A DNA stretch of 64,000 nucleotides from Paraphysomonas bandaiensis (lineage: Eukaryota > Chrysophyceae). The first letter of the stretch is position 1, and each line of letters begins with the position of its first letter. A model generated the notes under the pieces. That model was not told the DNA's origin. It saw only the letters and a program-made list of their open reading frames with translations, and did no database searches. Positions 11,001-24,009 of this stretch are shown here, piece after piece. Both the position numbers and the translations under genes were made by a program. The stretch covers positions 1-64,000 of the forward strand of contig CBFFRP010000180.1 of the NCBI GenBank assembly GCA_965644295.1, in the 5' to 3' direction.

Positions 11001-12724
11001 TGGCTTCATCAAGCCTTTGCTTCTGAGCGTCAACGGTCTGCTGAAGTTCTTTATTTAATTGTGCCTTATTAGAAATCTGCCAACAGCAATGCAAAGATTA
11101 TATCAAGAATACACATATCAGTCGCACAAACAATGACATAAGGACACGCACTGTAGCAGGGGATAGATACAGGCATGCCATCACATAAGTAATGTTACTA
11201 TTCACTGTACACTAAACTACCTCTATCAGCAAGTCTTGCTTCTCACTCTCGATACGATCCACTCTTTTGATCACCTTACGTGCATCCGCTGCCATACTTT
11301 CAATCTTCCCTCGCAGAGATGAAATCTCATTCTGATACTCCTCATTTTGCTTCTTGGTTTCCTCTAGCATCGCTACATGCCCTGTGTTGGCTTCTTCGCT
11401 GTTCTTGAGACTTTCACGTAACAAACAAATTTCTTCATTGCAAGACTCGGCATGGACAGCCGCGGCTTCTTCACTCTTGCGATGTTCCTCTTTAAGAGCC
11501 ATCATCTCAGAGTGAATTTTACCAAGATGAGCATTAAGCTCTTGATTGGTGGCTATTTGCTGTTTCAATTTAGTGTCTTTTTTACTCAAACTTGCTTGCA
11601 AACTCTCTCTCTCTGATATGAGGGCATCAATACGAGTTTTACTTTCATAGGACACTGCATTCAAATTCGCAGTGGTGTCAGCGAGTTTTTGCTCAACTTT
11701 TATGAAATCCTTATCGTACGACTCCTTCTCCTGTCTTAAGGTCTCTAGTTCCTCCATATGTTCCTCGTGTACTCTCTTTAATTTGTTCAGAGCCGTTGTA
11801 GACGTCTTGGCCTGCTTCTGACTATCGTCCAACTCTCTCTGCAGGGCGGAGAGCTCACCGTGTAACGATGCCATCGCACTATGTAGCTCCGTCATCTCAG
11901 CATTCATACTCTCAATACGAGATTCATATTGTCCACTGTCAATACGCAAACGGGAACATTCGTCTTCAAGACTACAGAACGCGAAAAAGAGTTACTACAG
12001 GATAGCCCAATATCGCACAATCTTCCACCCACAGTACGTAATAATTCCATCATATAAACACACGACAAAGCGCCAGATAAAAGTAAACACAAAAAGTGAG
12101 TACATATAATCCAGCTAACTAACCGTCTAAGAGCAATATTCTTCTGCTTGAGCTCGTTTTCGTATGTCTGAACCTGTGATTGCTGGTCCTGATACCTATC
12201 TCTATAAAATGAAAGAATTACGGCATGCCTCACAACTTGTTTGCACAATTTAGACAGCATAGCTAAAAAAAAGTAAAATACACTTCATACTTGTGCTGCT
12301 TTTCTCTGTGCTCCAGCTGTAGATGGAGTTTCTTGAGCTCTTCAACGTGCTTCTTCTGTATGCTCGTGTTTTTTTCCTCCAGATCTCTGAGCAAGCCTTG
12401 AAGGCGGGAGTTCTCTTGTCTGCTCTCCCGGCACTATCAGCAAAACACAATATAAGATATTCCGCTGGCATAAACCGACACAAGACTGACCTCCTGCTCA
12501 ATCCGCCTCAAGTCATCTGTTATGCTCTGTATCTTCTCGCTCTGATCGTCATTCGTCTTCTCCGCAAGAGCAAGCATGAACCTTCACACTGTTAACACCA
12601 CGCAGCACAATGCTTACATCACTCACTTTCCCAAGACATCCTTCTTCTCCTTCTCCATGGCCTGTATGCTCTGTAGTCTCGCAGCGATGCCCTCAAGCTC
12701 ATTGTCCGACCCTGGAGACTGCAT
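8056..12724 (-). CDS. Long coiled-coil protein with Ser/Pro-rich tail, 11 exons, 1270 aa
   Basis: Exons, 5' to 3': 12724-12627, 12581-12491, 12433-12291, 12195-12124, 11971-11221, 11076-10547, 10486-10215, 10140-9484, 9431-8802, 8754-8551, 8420-8056. All junctions are GT...AG, phases close, and the total is 3813 nt. The start is MQSPGSDNELEG. Residues of about 20 to 850 are almost continuous heptad coiled coil rich in E, K, Q, L (for example EELKKLHLQLEHREKQHK). The last 400 or so are disordered and rich in S, P, R, A, with a poly-Q run (QQQQQYQQQ) at the transition and a basic end RSKKKQ. The architecture fits centrosomal, basal-body or ciliary rootlet proteins, in keeping with the docking-complex gene at 28 kb, but no family signature allows a name. 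Introns are about 45 to 150 nt, apart from the first ones. Confidence 0.85.
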
Positions 12725-12860
12725 GTCACCCCCCTCTACCTCAACACCTCACTCACTGCGAAATGTCTCAGCACCAGGATGAACACCTGCTACAAAATAT
12801 AAACACCTGCTGATGCGATGAGGTTTGGATGAGTCGATATTTAAATCAGTTAGTTATGAC

Positions 12861-13314
12861 TATGTACGAATGTACGTATGTATGTATGTATGTATGTATG
12901 TATGTATGTATGTATGTATGTATGTATGTATGTATGTATGTATGTATGTATGTATGTATGTATGCATGTATGTATGTATGTATGTATGTACGAATGTACG
13001 TATGTATGTATGTATGTATGTATGTATGTATGTATGTATGTATGTATGTATGTATGTATGTATGTATGTATGTATGTATGTATGTATGTATGTATGTATG
13101 TATGTATGTATGTATGTATGTATGTATGCATGTATGTATGTATGTATGTATGTACGAATGTACGTATGTATGTATGTATGTATGTATGTATGTATGTATG
13201 TATGTATGTATGTATGTATGTATGTATGTATGTATGTATGTATGTATGTATGTATGTATGTATGTATGTACTGTATGTATGTATGTATGTATGTATGTAT
13301 GTACTGTATGTATC
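12861..13314 (+). repeat. TATG tetranucleotide microsatellite with 164-bp higher-order unit
   Basis: About 450 bp of TATG/TGTA repeats. Interruptions GCATG (12964 and 13128) and CGAATGTACG (12991 and 13155) recur at exactly 164 bp, so the array grew partly by duplication of a 41-unit block. Open frames on both strands here are repeat artefacts. Confidence 0.97.
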
Positions 13315-13504
13315 ACTCACCCAAACGACAAAAACTAGCTACACAGAAATGACAACTGCAGAGGCTGGAAACCCGGGTTCTGCAAGAAAATACTGGCTAT
13401 TTCGTTCAAATCTAGAATTTTAGTCTTGAAAACTACAATTCCGGAATTCCTACTCATGCAGAGGTACAGCACATGAAATCCTATATATAGAGTGTATATT
13501 TAAA

Positions 13505-14515
13505 ATGAAGCCATGTTCTGGTGATGATGAGGCACGAGGACATATCATGATAGAGTATACTGCTGTATATATACTGTATATTACACACATGGCCAACACA
13601 AAGAGAAGAAGTTCATCTGCCACTGAAGGTGCAAGAATAACGAAAGTAAAGAAAGTAAGAAAGAATTGCCCGCTGGATGATGCAATGCAGGGAGAAATTG
13701 CCTATATCGAAGACATGCTCACGTGGCTCCAACATTGAGAAACTTGGAAACTCTTTTGTACTGCCTAGATAATAATGTGTGGCGAGGTCATGAAGGGCGC
13801 TTTGTAGTCATCAACAACGGGGAACTGTTGCCATGTTCTTTTAGTCGTGAATTTGATGTTTTCGGAGATGAGGAGTTGAAGGATAGAGCGGGTGACTGCA
13901 TATATACAGCTCCATCCGCTGAGAAACATAAGCGCTACACTATGGTGTCATCGAATGTAACTTCGTCCCCCTTTGAAAGTGAACTTACAATGCCAGTTAA
14001 ACTCATTGCTGTGACAGGTGCTGCCACAGTTGAGCGCGAAGGTACATCATGTTTAGTAGACTGGCAAAAAGAAGACAAAGATTTAGTATCTGATTCTCTG
14101 AAGGGTAAAACATATTCATGTGTTAGAAGGACTTGGTTCCCAGTTCCGTTTTGGGGGGAGAATGCGACAACGCTCCCAAACACAAGTGCCAAAAAGCGTA
14201 CTTGTTGAAACCGCGAATGGGGAACAGCGCGCTAGCAGGTTGATATTTGATGAAGGCGCGTTGCAGACCCAAGTGGGCGATATGGCTCCTGTTGATGTTA
14301 AAACACTTTTGCTTCCACCCCCTGTGTGTAAGTTTTTGATCTTCCTAAAACTGTTGCTCAATCTTCCGCCTAAACCACTATCAGGGTGCCTAAAATATCA
14401 GCTTCACTAGTGTTAGGGCGTGATATTTTATTCGAACATTTTAATTTGTCAACATCTAAAGAACCTGGTCAGAATGTGCAGTTGACTTTGCATGAACGCG
14501 AACAAAACCCCTCCT
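13505..14515 (+). pseudogene. Frameshifted relic ORF of unknown origin
   Basis: Three overlapping plus-strand frames follow each other: 13505-13738 (basic, KRRSSSATEG...KVKKVRK), 13723-14208 (LETLLYCLDNNVWRGHEGRF..., about 160 aa) and 14120 to about 14515 (VPKSVLVETANGEQ... then a short VLGRDILFEHFN stretch). Their order and the amino-acid-like composition suggest one ancestral protein of about 330 aa broken by frameshifts. The GRDIL box recalls the end of retroviral-type aspartic proteases, but no D-S/T-G is visible, so I do not assign it. Confidence 0.4.
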
Positions 14516-15134
14516 CGTAGATCTCTTCGGAGCCACGTTATTAGTGGATTCAATCGTGTTGGAGAAACAATCACTGGTGTTGTGAATGTCGTGAAAAGGA
14601 CTGCTGGTATCAGGGAACGCAAGGTTGGAGAAAGCAGCGAAAAAGATGATTGCTGAGACAATTGTATATATCTGAATCTGAATATTATGCCGTTCATACA
14701 GGCAAACGTCATTTAGATGGTGCATCGGGCAAAACAGTTTATCATCTATTTATCGTTCTATTAACTATATTGTCTAAGGAATACTATGTTAGGATTATCA
14801 TTCTAAGTAATAAGTAACTTGTTAAGTTGTATTCAGTAATAAACAGAAAATTATAATAAGAATTGTGAATTGGCTAGAGAGTCAATTCACTCACATCACT
14901 TCACTTCACAATCACACACTATCGCCAGCCTCACCATCACCAACGGATACATTTTATGTTAGTGGTGTGCTGTGATGTTATGGTGGTATACCGGCATACT
15001 CTTTTTATTAAAACATTATTTTTGAACGCTAAAAAGTATTCCACAATTTTTTTGAGATTTACGTTTTTTACAAGTAGTTTTTTATTTGGCATTTGCTTAT
15101 ATTTAGTATTTTGGAATGAATTTTGGATTTCATT
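14516..15134. other. Intergenic, AT-rich; nothing recognised
   Basis: About 620 bp between two relics. Short T runs and CA-rich stretches (TCACTTCACTTCACAATCAC). No gene, tRNA or repeat array seen. Confidence 0.5.
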
Positions 15135-15952
15135 TTAAGCCGGTATACGGTATACCACACACCAGGCAAGCGAGGAGCAAAATAGTGACAACAAGGAGCT
15201 GTGTAGGCAGGCAGCTACGCGGACTGTAATGTTCAATATTTCTAGATCAAAGGATGACGGAACGAGAATTGAATAATTATTTACTGCAATTAAAAACATT
15301 ATTGCATTAATCATCCCTAGGCACTTCGCAGGAATGGGCGTTATTGGCATCTTTACAATTTCAGGTGGTGCCCAAAGTGAAACAACAGAGACTCCATTTC
15401 TAACTACAACTGGTGTCGCAGGTATAGATGATGTGGCTGTATCGTGTACAGGGGCCCGGTTTATCTGACTTAGTAATAACTCTATCCGATTAAGTTGAGC
15501 CTTCAAGTTCATAATTTCATCGAAATAGGTTTGTTTCAATTCAGCAATATTCGAACTGAGGGCTATGATTGCATTACGTGAGTCCGACACGCAAGTCCTT
15601 CATCGTCATCTCAGGCGTTTGGTCACTAAGTTTTGTTCCATCGCGATCACATATCTTCACGTATTCCTTCATTATATTGAGGTGTAAATTTCGATACCAT
15701 GTGCCATTAAATACGGTCGTCCCTGGATTTTCACTCTCGATCTTCATTCGGAGTTTGGAGACGTAGTTGAGTCGGTTTCTTGATTTTGACAGTATCAATT
15801 ATGAAATTAGCAAATCTACCGAGTAAATCACACGTAGTTTTGACTTCCTTAAAGTAATCATCGTTGTATACGGGATAGAGATGGGGATACCTCGCCGCAT
15901 CGATCCCGTGACTCTTCCAGATGAAATTGTTGAAGTGGTTCATCACAGTCAT
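15135..15952 (-). pseudogene. Frameshifted relic ORF, possibly mobile-element derived
   Basis: Read from 15952 down, three consecutive minus frames continue one another: MNHFNNFIWKSHGIDAARYP to about 15740, then YVSKLRMKIESENPG and WYRNLHLNIMKEYVK to about 15590, then SDSRNAIIALSSNIAELKQ with a short helical segment (MNLKAQLNRIELLLSQ). Frame changes near 15760 and 15585. The first two segments are helical and loosely resemble the SAM-like core-binding domain of tyrosine recombinases; no catalytic R-H-R-Y is visible, so this stays a suggestion. Confidence 0.4.
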
Positions 15953-16556
15953 AAGGGATCTCTTGTACTCACGGCTGGTGCTATCTGCCAGATTCTCACC
16001 AGGTCGTCTAAGACAGAACCATCATCACTTGTGAGTTCCATATCTATTACAAGAATATAATGTGTACGCTAAGATTATACCAATATCACCATTACAAGGT
16101 ATGAAGACAGCAGTACGGCGCAGTGATGGATCTTCTGAGGATGGAGGACATGGTGGTGGATTATACGCACTTTTAGTCCTCAAAAAGCACGAGTTTCTAC
16201 TGTTGTATAGGGAATATACGTTAGCGGGGTTGTTGACTGGGAAAGTCCTGGAGATATGGTACATGGTACACTTTTTTTTTTGCCTACTCGAATATTTTTC
16301 GGCGAATGAAACCTCTTGAAGATACTGCGAGAGCCAGAGATTGAAGAGTTTAAATTTCGTAATTTTCTTTTTTTGTGAAGTGGACACACCAGAGCGATGA
16401 CGGCACTGGCACTGGCACTGTATCCACATCCACAGCACACATTCATATGCCATAGAATCGAATAACACCCACAACAATCGAGATCGAGTGTTGAGTATTC
16501 GAAGAGAGAATTGTTATCATCACTAGTTGAGTGTACTGGGTCAGGATATAGAGGGT
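15953..16556. other. Intergenic; 5' flank of the WD40-like gene
   Basis: 600 bp without a supported gene. Contains a T9-10 run near 16270 and a GGCACT triplication near 16404. Presumed to hold the promoter of the gene starting at 16557; no motif identified. Confidence 0.4.
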
Positions 16557-19500
16557 ATGGAGCAGTCCTGCAGCGGATCCAAGACCCACCCCATGGCTGA
16601 CGTGTCTCTGGCTTGTCTCGACAGGAATTTCGTGCTTAATTTACCCAACATTGAGGTGACGTCTATAGACATTTCCGCACATGGATGTTTTGTTCTGGCT
16701 GGATGCAGCAATGGAATGGTGGTGCTGTTCGACATGACCTCTAATGACAAGTAAGCCTGCTATTACCGTATACTACTTCATGTCCTGCAGCTTTGTTCCA
16801 CTGTGTCGTCTTCTGTGTACTTCATATATATAACATATGTACATATCTAACACTTATATCTTTGAGTGATGTGCACCACTCATCTGGTTATGTAGGCACG
16901 GCACATTAGTGGGCCATATTCGTGCGAAAGGCATGCATACGAACTTACTTCTTACCGTCAAGTTTACAGAAGATTGTCGATTTGGGTTCGCTGGGGTCAT
17001 GAAGGGCTCGATGGAGATGTTAGCTATTGATGTTGGAAAACTTCAAGTTTGGCATAAAAAGGCACTGAACTGTGCTAACTCAAGCGTGAGTAGTTCCGGA
17101 AGTAAGTCATCCAAGCCTCCTCTATCAGGTCTTAAAATATCTTCCAAGAGATCCAGTATAGTTGATTCAAATGGACTCCGACATAACAGTAAAGCGGCCA
17201 AGCTAGTTCGTACCTACAATCACTTAGACCCGAAATTACGAGGATTTGGTGCTGTGACCCCACTCAGAAGAGAATCTGACAGCAACATCACCAAATACGT
17301 TCTCGTGTGTGGGCGAGGTATCAAGAACGTTCACGTGTGGCTTGTTACTACTTCTACAAGTGAAGATGTGTCTCCTACTTGGGTTTGTCTTTATGATGTG
17401 CCTTCCAATGGTGTAACTATTGAAGCCCTCGGATTTCGTGAGGTTTTGGTGTCAGATAGTGCAGATCCTAGTAGTGCGCTGCTGCATGTTGCGGACGTAC
17501 CTCATTGTGGCCCTAGTGATGCAGAATGCTCGAACACTACACCAGTAGAATCCAATACTCCAGTTGTATCGCCTGGTGGATTTGTTGTACCAACTCGCAG
17601 GTTGGAGATGATGTCTAAGAGTGTGGGTATGTGTGTTCGCGTTTGGGACCTGTCCAACTTGGAGAAGGATGCTGAGTCCAACAAAATCCCGTATGAGGAT
17701 ATACCCAACAGCGCAGACTGCAGGACTTTTTCTGAAAACGGCTTCTTGGCATTTGGAGGCACATATGATTTTTCCGTCATGAGAATTGATGCACCGAAAT
17801 GGGCCAACAGGTATGCACCTAATAGCACTTTATGTGCGAGTATTGCAGACAGCACGGGCGTATAGTTGTATGCTATGCTGAATGGTATTGTGATGCACCC
17901 CCAATGTATATGTATAGATTCGGGGGAAAAAGTGTGGAATAATATTGTAAATACTTCTTATGTTTGGTCGAAATATTGTCAGGGAGTGCTATGAAGTTCC
18001 ATCGCGATGTTTAGAGGACGACAATGGTCAACGTAGAAGGAGGTTGGTTTTAAATGATGTACAAACTGTAGTGTTTTGAATGCACGCCCTTGAATGATCA
18101 GGTAATCTTCTGACTGATATTTGTAGGCTAATGCGTCAGATCCAGGAAGTGATATCATGTCAGGATGGGCACCATGCTTTGGCTCTGTGCACAGACGGAG
18201 GAGTGCTGTACTATAGCTCTCCCTTAGAGTATTCGACTGAAAGCTACACTACCCATATACAGACTGAAAAAGATGATATCACAGTGAGCACGTCAGGTCA
18301 TACTTTGACTTCATCTTCGAATGTAAACACACCAAACGCGCTCCCTAGAAGTATTTCCGATTCTTCTGTGGAGTCGTCTGCTTCAACTGCAAGTTCGGCG
18401 CCCAAGCGGCCTGCTGTTCGACCAGGAAGTTTACTGGAATTTTCCTCTCTCGTTCGCGAAGTGGAGGTGGGTCCTGAGTATATGACGGACGATGCGTGGT
18501 GCCTGAAAAGAGTGACGAAGAGAGGGATTCTTGTACTTATCCGAGCCTGTAGAGGTGCGTCTGACTTAAGAATATTTTGTATGTAGTATGTACATAGTAC
18601 ACCTTGTGGTAAAGAGGCAGTCAGTATACACTGTAGAATGTATTGATAACATGTTGCAAGCACATGGCCTTTTGGAGTACTATTTATATATAATGATCGT
18701 TTTTTTCGTTGATCTGGTGACGTACGCAGCATGTGTGAGTGTAGAATAGTGTGGTATGATTCGCAAGTTCAGTTATGACGTGGCTTGTTTCACAGGAGTA
18801 GCCACCGATGATGAGGACCCTGGGGCCATAATTGATGTGAGCATACTCTCAGGTGAAATGATTTGCATAGGAGATGCGGATATATATGGCTTTATGTATT
18901 GATGTATCGTTATTTTCAAACCCGCAGTTGTAATATGTCGTTGTGGTGTATCTTAGATCTGGTTCCCGAAGAAGTTACAGATAGTGCTATTCCCTCCGCT
19001 CTAATCGCTAATGGCTACAAATGGCATAACTATGATGTATACCATGATCCCACCCCGACTATGAATTGGGATAAACCACCCGTATCCGATGTTCCTAAGC
19101 GCTCTAAAGCCATTGTCACTACTCCGCGAGCATCCAAACAAAATAATTCTAATTCAGAAAATGTTGAAAGTATAGCTAAAGGAAAAGGCTATAGTACTCC
19201 AACCCTTGCACCTATCCCCAACCATGAGGCCAAAAAAGTGAAAGGGATATCACCACAAGAAGCCTCAGCCCCAAGTACACGGTCTTCAAGTGGAGACTTA
19301 ACTTCAAACACTAGTCGAGGGCGTAATAGGGGGCTAGCCAGCGACTCGAAGAATCCAAAGCCTTCGCTGAATGCAGTTTCAAAAAGGCTTTATACATCTA
19401 CTGAGTCTAGCTCTAGTACTTCCACTGCATCATGTGAAAGTTCTACTATTGGGACAAGAACAAGGGTCAGAAAAGAAGAGGAAAATACATGGGAGTATCT

Positions 19501-20451
19501 TGAAGGGGCTCTTCAGCCTTTTACTGCGACCTCGGCTCTTTCTTCAGTTTCCACTTGTGCCGGTAAAGTATTGCGTCTTAATATTTATGAAAACTTTGAA
19601 AAGTGTATACTAGGAGAAAAAAAAATGAAAAAAGTGCACGTGAGGCCCATAACCCCTTGTCCAACTGTGAAGAGAGTTAAACCGTCGACTGTAGTACATG
19701 TAAGTTTATTGTGTTCTGGTCGAGGTATAGTATTATATTCTACCAATAGGCAGTGAAGTCCGTCCATCCAGCGATAAAGGAGGTGCAGTCATTGTATAAT
19801 GATTGGCTTAAAATATTCCCTGTATACAAAAAAAATGTAAGTTCTTGAAGTCGTACACTGTTCTACGTATCGAATACCTTGTCTATGGCGTATGATAAAT
19901 ATTCGGCGCAAACACACGTGCTGACCGTTTTCTTGTACCTGTTATAGGATACTGTGGCCACTGGATATTGTGAATTAGGTTTTCATGCATCCACTTTTGT
20001 GGAGTTTGCACTACAGCAGCAGCATTCACTACACTATCAATTCACTTCAGAATTTTATCGGAAAGTTCTTGACGTAGTGTCGGCCGCTGTGAATAGTGTT
20101 GAAGGTGAAGTAGATAGAAACAAGTTGGAAGAGACATGTGAATGCGTGTTAAAGGACCACCTTGATAAATATGAGGCTATCGTGGTGAGTGCAGCGCATA
20201 TGTATAACTGCATACATGTGTCACAGCTCGTTTTACTATGTCATCTCTCTAATCACATATACATCATGCAGGGTGAGATGATTCACACACAAAAAGTTGA
20301 ACTTCGTGCAAGTGCTGCACGTGACTTCCTGACCACTTCGACTTCAACTTCAGCTTCGCTCAATGACTGGAGGTTCATGCACACGGACATGTTTACTCAT
20401 GCACACGGTGTGGTTCGTGTCACCAAAGAGATACTTCAGAGACATATGTAG
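16557..20451 (+). CDS. WD40-repeat-like protein, 9 exons, 963 aa
   Basis: Exons 16557-16750, 16896-17810, 17983-18042, 18127-18554, 18796-18852, 18957-19699, 19759-19836, 19948-20184, 20272-20451. All splice sites are GT...AG; total 2892 nt. An in-frame TTG lies 30 nt upstream, but ATG 16557 is the first AUG. The N-terminal 350 aa contain WD-type blades: VTSIDISAHGCFVLAGCSNG followed by VVLFDMTS, then LLTVKFTEDCRFGFAGVMKG, VHVWLVTT and VCVRVWDLSN. A second block (QDGHHALALCTDGGVLYYSS) continues the propeller. Residues about 480-730 are Ser/Thr-rich and disordered, and the end is helical (TKEILQRHM). WD40 proteins act as assembly scaffolds; no specific complex can be named. Exon 7 needs an AAG acceptor, because the CAG five bases earlier would bring a TGA into frame. 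Confidence 0.8.
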
Positions 20452-21476
20452 AGTCTATGTCGGTTTAATTTTCTGGTGTTCTAAAATATGAAATATGGAG
20501 TTAATGTAGAAGTTAATTTTCTTAAGTAATATACAGCTGAGTGTTTACTAATACAAACAGCAATGCATATATATTGTCACTGCCGGCTATGTAATTATTG
20601 CTTTGTAGTCATATAACACCTGTAGTTCCTATTTGCATCGTAGATGATAATATGGTCTATTATCTGTTACAGGGCCTGATAACCAGGGCCTGGTAACCAT
20701 TAATGGTAGTCCAGTTCCCGGCAATTATAATGGCATTAATGAAAAATGTCCCGGCAATTATAATGGCCATTAATACCTACTATTATTGAAAGTCTTGTTA
20801 TTTAGCAATAGGCGTTAAAAACTCGTGCCAATATAGTGGCTAGTTGAATGCTAGACATACTAGTTAGACCTCTACCCATAACTAATCAGCACAAATTCTA
20901 TTATCCTACTATTTAGCGCTACAGAAGCTGCTTGTGCGTGGCCGGCAAGCACCAAGGTGCAACCACTTCCGTTCTTAATGTTGTTTGTGAGTTTCGCCCT
21001 GCTCGTGTGTCTTAGGACTCACTGGCGCGTGTTGTCCGGGGGTCGCCCCTTGGGATAAGGTTCCGCCAGGCTCTGAGGTACAGGGTTCTGCATTAAGGTC
21101 CTAAGTGTACCGAGCACTAGATGTGTGTGCTTAGAGGTTGATGGTGTGGTGGAATGTGGCATTGTCGCCGTGCACCGTCTGGGCGTCAGGCATAGGTGGA
21201 GTTGCCGGAGACGGCGTCTCCGCTGTCTAGGGCCTGGTGGTTTCATACGGTCCGGTGCTATGGTCCTATGCGTATGATTGGTGGGGTTCATATGTGCGGT
21301 GGGCGGTGTTCCAGTCTCAGTTCGTCTGTGGATTCCTAGTAATCTGAGCGGTCGCGGTCGCGGTAGGGTAACGTATCGTCTACTTCGACCTTGGATCATT
21401 AGCTTTGCTGCAGTGAAAAGCGGTTGAAGTAATCTGAGGACCGCTGATTCGATGCTGCGCAGTCCTTGGGGTGTCA
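20452..21476. other. Intergenic; short imperfect repeats, possible LINE flank
   Basis: A CCCGGCAATTATAATGGC unit followed by ATTAAT occurs twice (about 20717 and 20748). From 20930 the DNA becomes GC-rich, with a 126-codon minus frame (21019-21399) rich in P, R, H and T that I regard as non-coding or LINE-derived. No host gene seen. Confidence 0.4.
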
Positions 21477-22187
21477 GTATAGTGATGTATAGTGAGATGG
21501 TATAGTGGTATAATATAGTGATGTATAGTGAGATAGTATATGGGTGTATAGTGAAATGTAAAAGAATATCTGATTATTACATGAGAACGGTTGCGTACAG
21601 AAACTAGTTTTACATCTATAGAATAACTAATAACTCGACTTACTATATACTACTAGTGGCGGGCTACCGTCTCGGGACTGCTTGTGCATCGCTGGAGTGG
21701 TGGTGCTTTTCTCTGTCGGGTTCGGACTCTTGCAGCGGATAGAATTCTTGGGGTGGATGTCGCTAGGAGTAGTTGGAGTAATTTTGGTGTCGGGTGAGTA
21801 TCCTGCGACGGGCGTTGCTGTGAGTGTGGTGGGGTCGTAATCGGTGTTACTGATGCCGTGTCTGTGTTGTGATGTCTGAGACCTCTGTTTCGAAGCATGC
21901 GGAGCCCTCCACCATATAGGGGAAGGAGGATAGAGGTTACGGATTTTTCGAGAACACGTGGAACTGATGTTCGAGCAGTGAGCTGGATATGTGGCGTCCG
22001 AATGCGTCGGTCAATTGTGTGGCAGTAATGTGGCCGGTCCAGTAGCGCTCAGCCTGGGGTGTGTGTGGATTCCATGCGGCTTTTGCTAGTTTGATTATGG
22101 CGGTGTGAAACTAGGGATGGGGGAGCGTGCGTGTGCGAAGTTTGTCGAACTTGTTGTGGTGTGCTTGGTGAACATCTTCACGTATGT
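21477..22187 (-). mobile_element. LINE (non-LTR) 3'-region fragment, left arm of a large inverted repeat
   Basis: The sequence is the reverse complement of 22878-23588 with few differences (arms about 0.7 kb). Just upstream in the element's orientation (22300-22180) a minus frame encodes a C-x2-C-x7-H-x4-C module (CADCALPIDNMAHMLLTC), the pattern found near the C-terminus of many non-LTR retrotransposon proteins. The frame then continues into the arm (HTPQAERYWTGHIT...). The arm ends in a minisatellite of GATGGTATAGTG-like units. Confidence 0.65.
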
Positions 22188-22877
22188 GAGTGAGGTCCGG
22201 GTGTGTGCAGGTGAGAAGCATGTGTGCCATGTTGTCGATTGGGAGTGCACAGTCTGCGCATGCTGAGGCCGTTGTTATGTGATCAGGCCTGGTTTTTCCT
22301 TTGGCTTGGTTTCTGCCCATCGCGTATGATTTGTCCCATACGTAGATGTATAGTGAGATAGTGTAGTGATGTATAGTTAGGTGGTATAGTGGGTATACAG
22401 TAGATGGTATAGTGGTATAATATTGTGGGATGGTATAGTGGTGAATAGTAATGTGGTATAGGGATGTATAGTGAGATGGTATATTAGCATAGTTAGATGG
22501 CATAGTGATATATAGTTAGATGGTATAGTGGTATATATAGTGGGATGGTATCTGGGTGTATAGTGAGATGGTATAGTGGTGAGTAGTAATATGGTATAGT
22601 GATGTAGAGTGAGATGGTATATTAGCATAGTTAGATGGCATAGTGATAATATATAGTTAGATGATGGTATAAAGTCGAGGTAATACCAAAACCTGGTTTT
22701 TGATGTAAAACCTGGTGAAATTTATGATGATGGTTGGAAAAGGGTATAACTATGCACAATAAGTAACTATGAAGATAATAACAGTATGAAAACTATTATT
22801 TATAATATTTTTTACTAATTTCTTCCATATTACGTCAGTTCTACAGCAATAAAAGTCACCGACTACACATATATATT
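22188..22877. repeat. Spacer between LINE arms, with TATAGTG/GATGGTATAG minisatellite
   Basis: 22339-22672 is built from degenerate units of GATGGTATAGTG and TATAGTGAGATG. The same units flank the outer ends of both arms (21477-21550 and 23510-23710). 22674-22725 is the left end of a TIR element. Confidence 0.8.
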
Positions 22878-23588
22878 ACATACGTGAAGATGTTCACCAA
22901 GCACACCACAACAAGTTCGACAAACTTCGCACACGCACGCTCCCCCATCCCTAGTTTCACACCGCCATAATCAAACTAGCAAAAGCCGCATGGAATCCAC
23001 ATACACCCCAGGCTGAGCGCTACTGGACCGGCCACATTACTGCCACACAATTGACCGACGCATTAGGACGCCACATATCCAGCTCACTGCTTGAACATCA
23101 GTTCCACGTGTTCTCGAAAAATCCGTAACCTCTATCCTCCTTCCCCTATATGGTGGAGGGCTCCGCATGCTTCGAAACAGAGGTCTCAGACATCACAACA
23201 CAGACACGGCATCAGTAACACCGATTACGACCCCACCACACTCTCACAGCAACGCCCGTCGCAGGATACTCACCCGACACCAAAATTACTCCAACTACTC
23301 CTAGCGACATCCACCCCAAGAATTCTATCCGCTGCAAGAGTCCGAACCCGACAGAGAAAAGCACCACCACTCCAGCGATGCACAAGCAGTCCCGAGACGG
23401 TAGCCCGCCACTAGTAGTATATAGTAAGTCGAGTTATTAGTTATTCTATAGATGTAAAACTAGTTTCTGTACGCAACCGTTCTCAAGTAATAATCAGATA
23501 TTCTTTTACATTTCACTATACACCTATATACTATCTCACTATACATCACTATATTATACCACTATACCATCTCACTATACATCACTCT
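22878..23588 (+). mobile_element. LINE fragment, right arm of inverted repeat
   Basis: Near-identical inverted copy of 21477-22187; both arms encode the same peptide stretch SQQRPSQDTHPTPKLLQLLL on opposite strands. It lacks the CCHC module that precedes the left arm, so it is the shorter copy. The frame is broken; no functional product expected. Confidence 0.7.
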
Positions 23589-24009
23589 ACCATCTCACTA
23601 TATACCACTACACTATCTCACTATATACCACTATACCATCTCACTATATGCCACTATACTGTCTCACTATGCACCCAGATACAATCTCACTATATGCCAC
23701 TATACTTTCTCACACACCCCAACGCGGTATTGTTGTGCGTTGTTACTATACACTGTACTAACTGCTTATGATCCTTCACCTGCTTATGATCCTCCACCAT
23801 TGTGCCGCGTCGTTTCCGATCATAGGTACTAATACTACTGTAAGTAGTAGTGGTAACGATAGCTGTATGCGTATGCAATGTATCCAAAATCAGGCTATTC
23901 GGTTGGAGCATTTGCAGTCTCAAGCGAAGCAGATGTAGCTATATGAGAATATGATATTACAAAACACAAGTAATTATAGCAGGGCCAACTTGTAACGCAA
24001 TAAATACTG

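Noticed and set aside
12825-13423. Several long open frames of repeated YVCM or YIHT
   Set aside because: They are translations of the TATG microsatellite in all frames.
15135-15952. Confident Crypton/tyrosine recombinase call
   Set aside because: Only a loose resemblance to a core-binding domain; catalytic residues not visible.
21019-21399. 126-codon Pro/Arg/His-rich minus frame
   Set aside because: GC-rich antisense composition with no domain; adjacent to a LINE fragment and better explained as a by-product.
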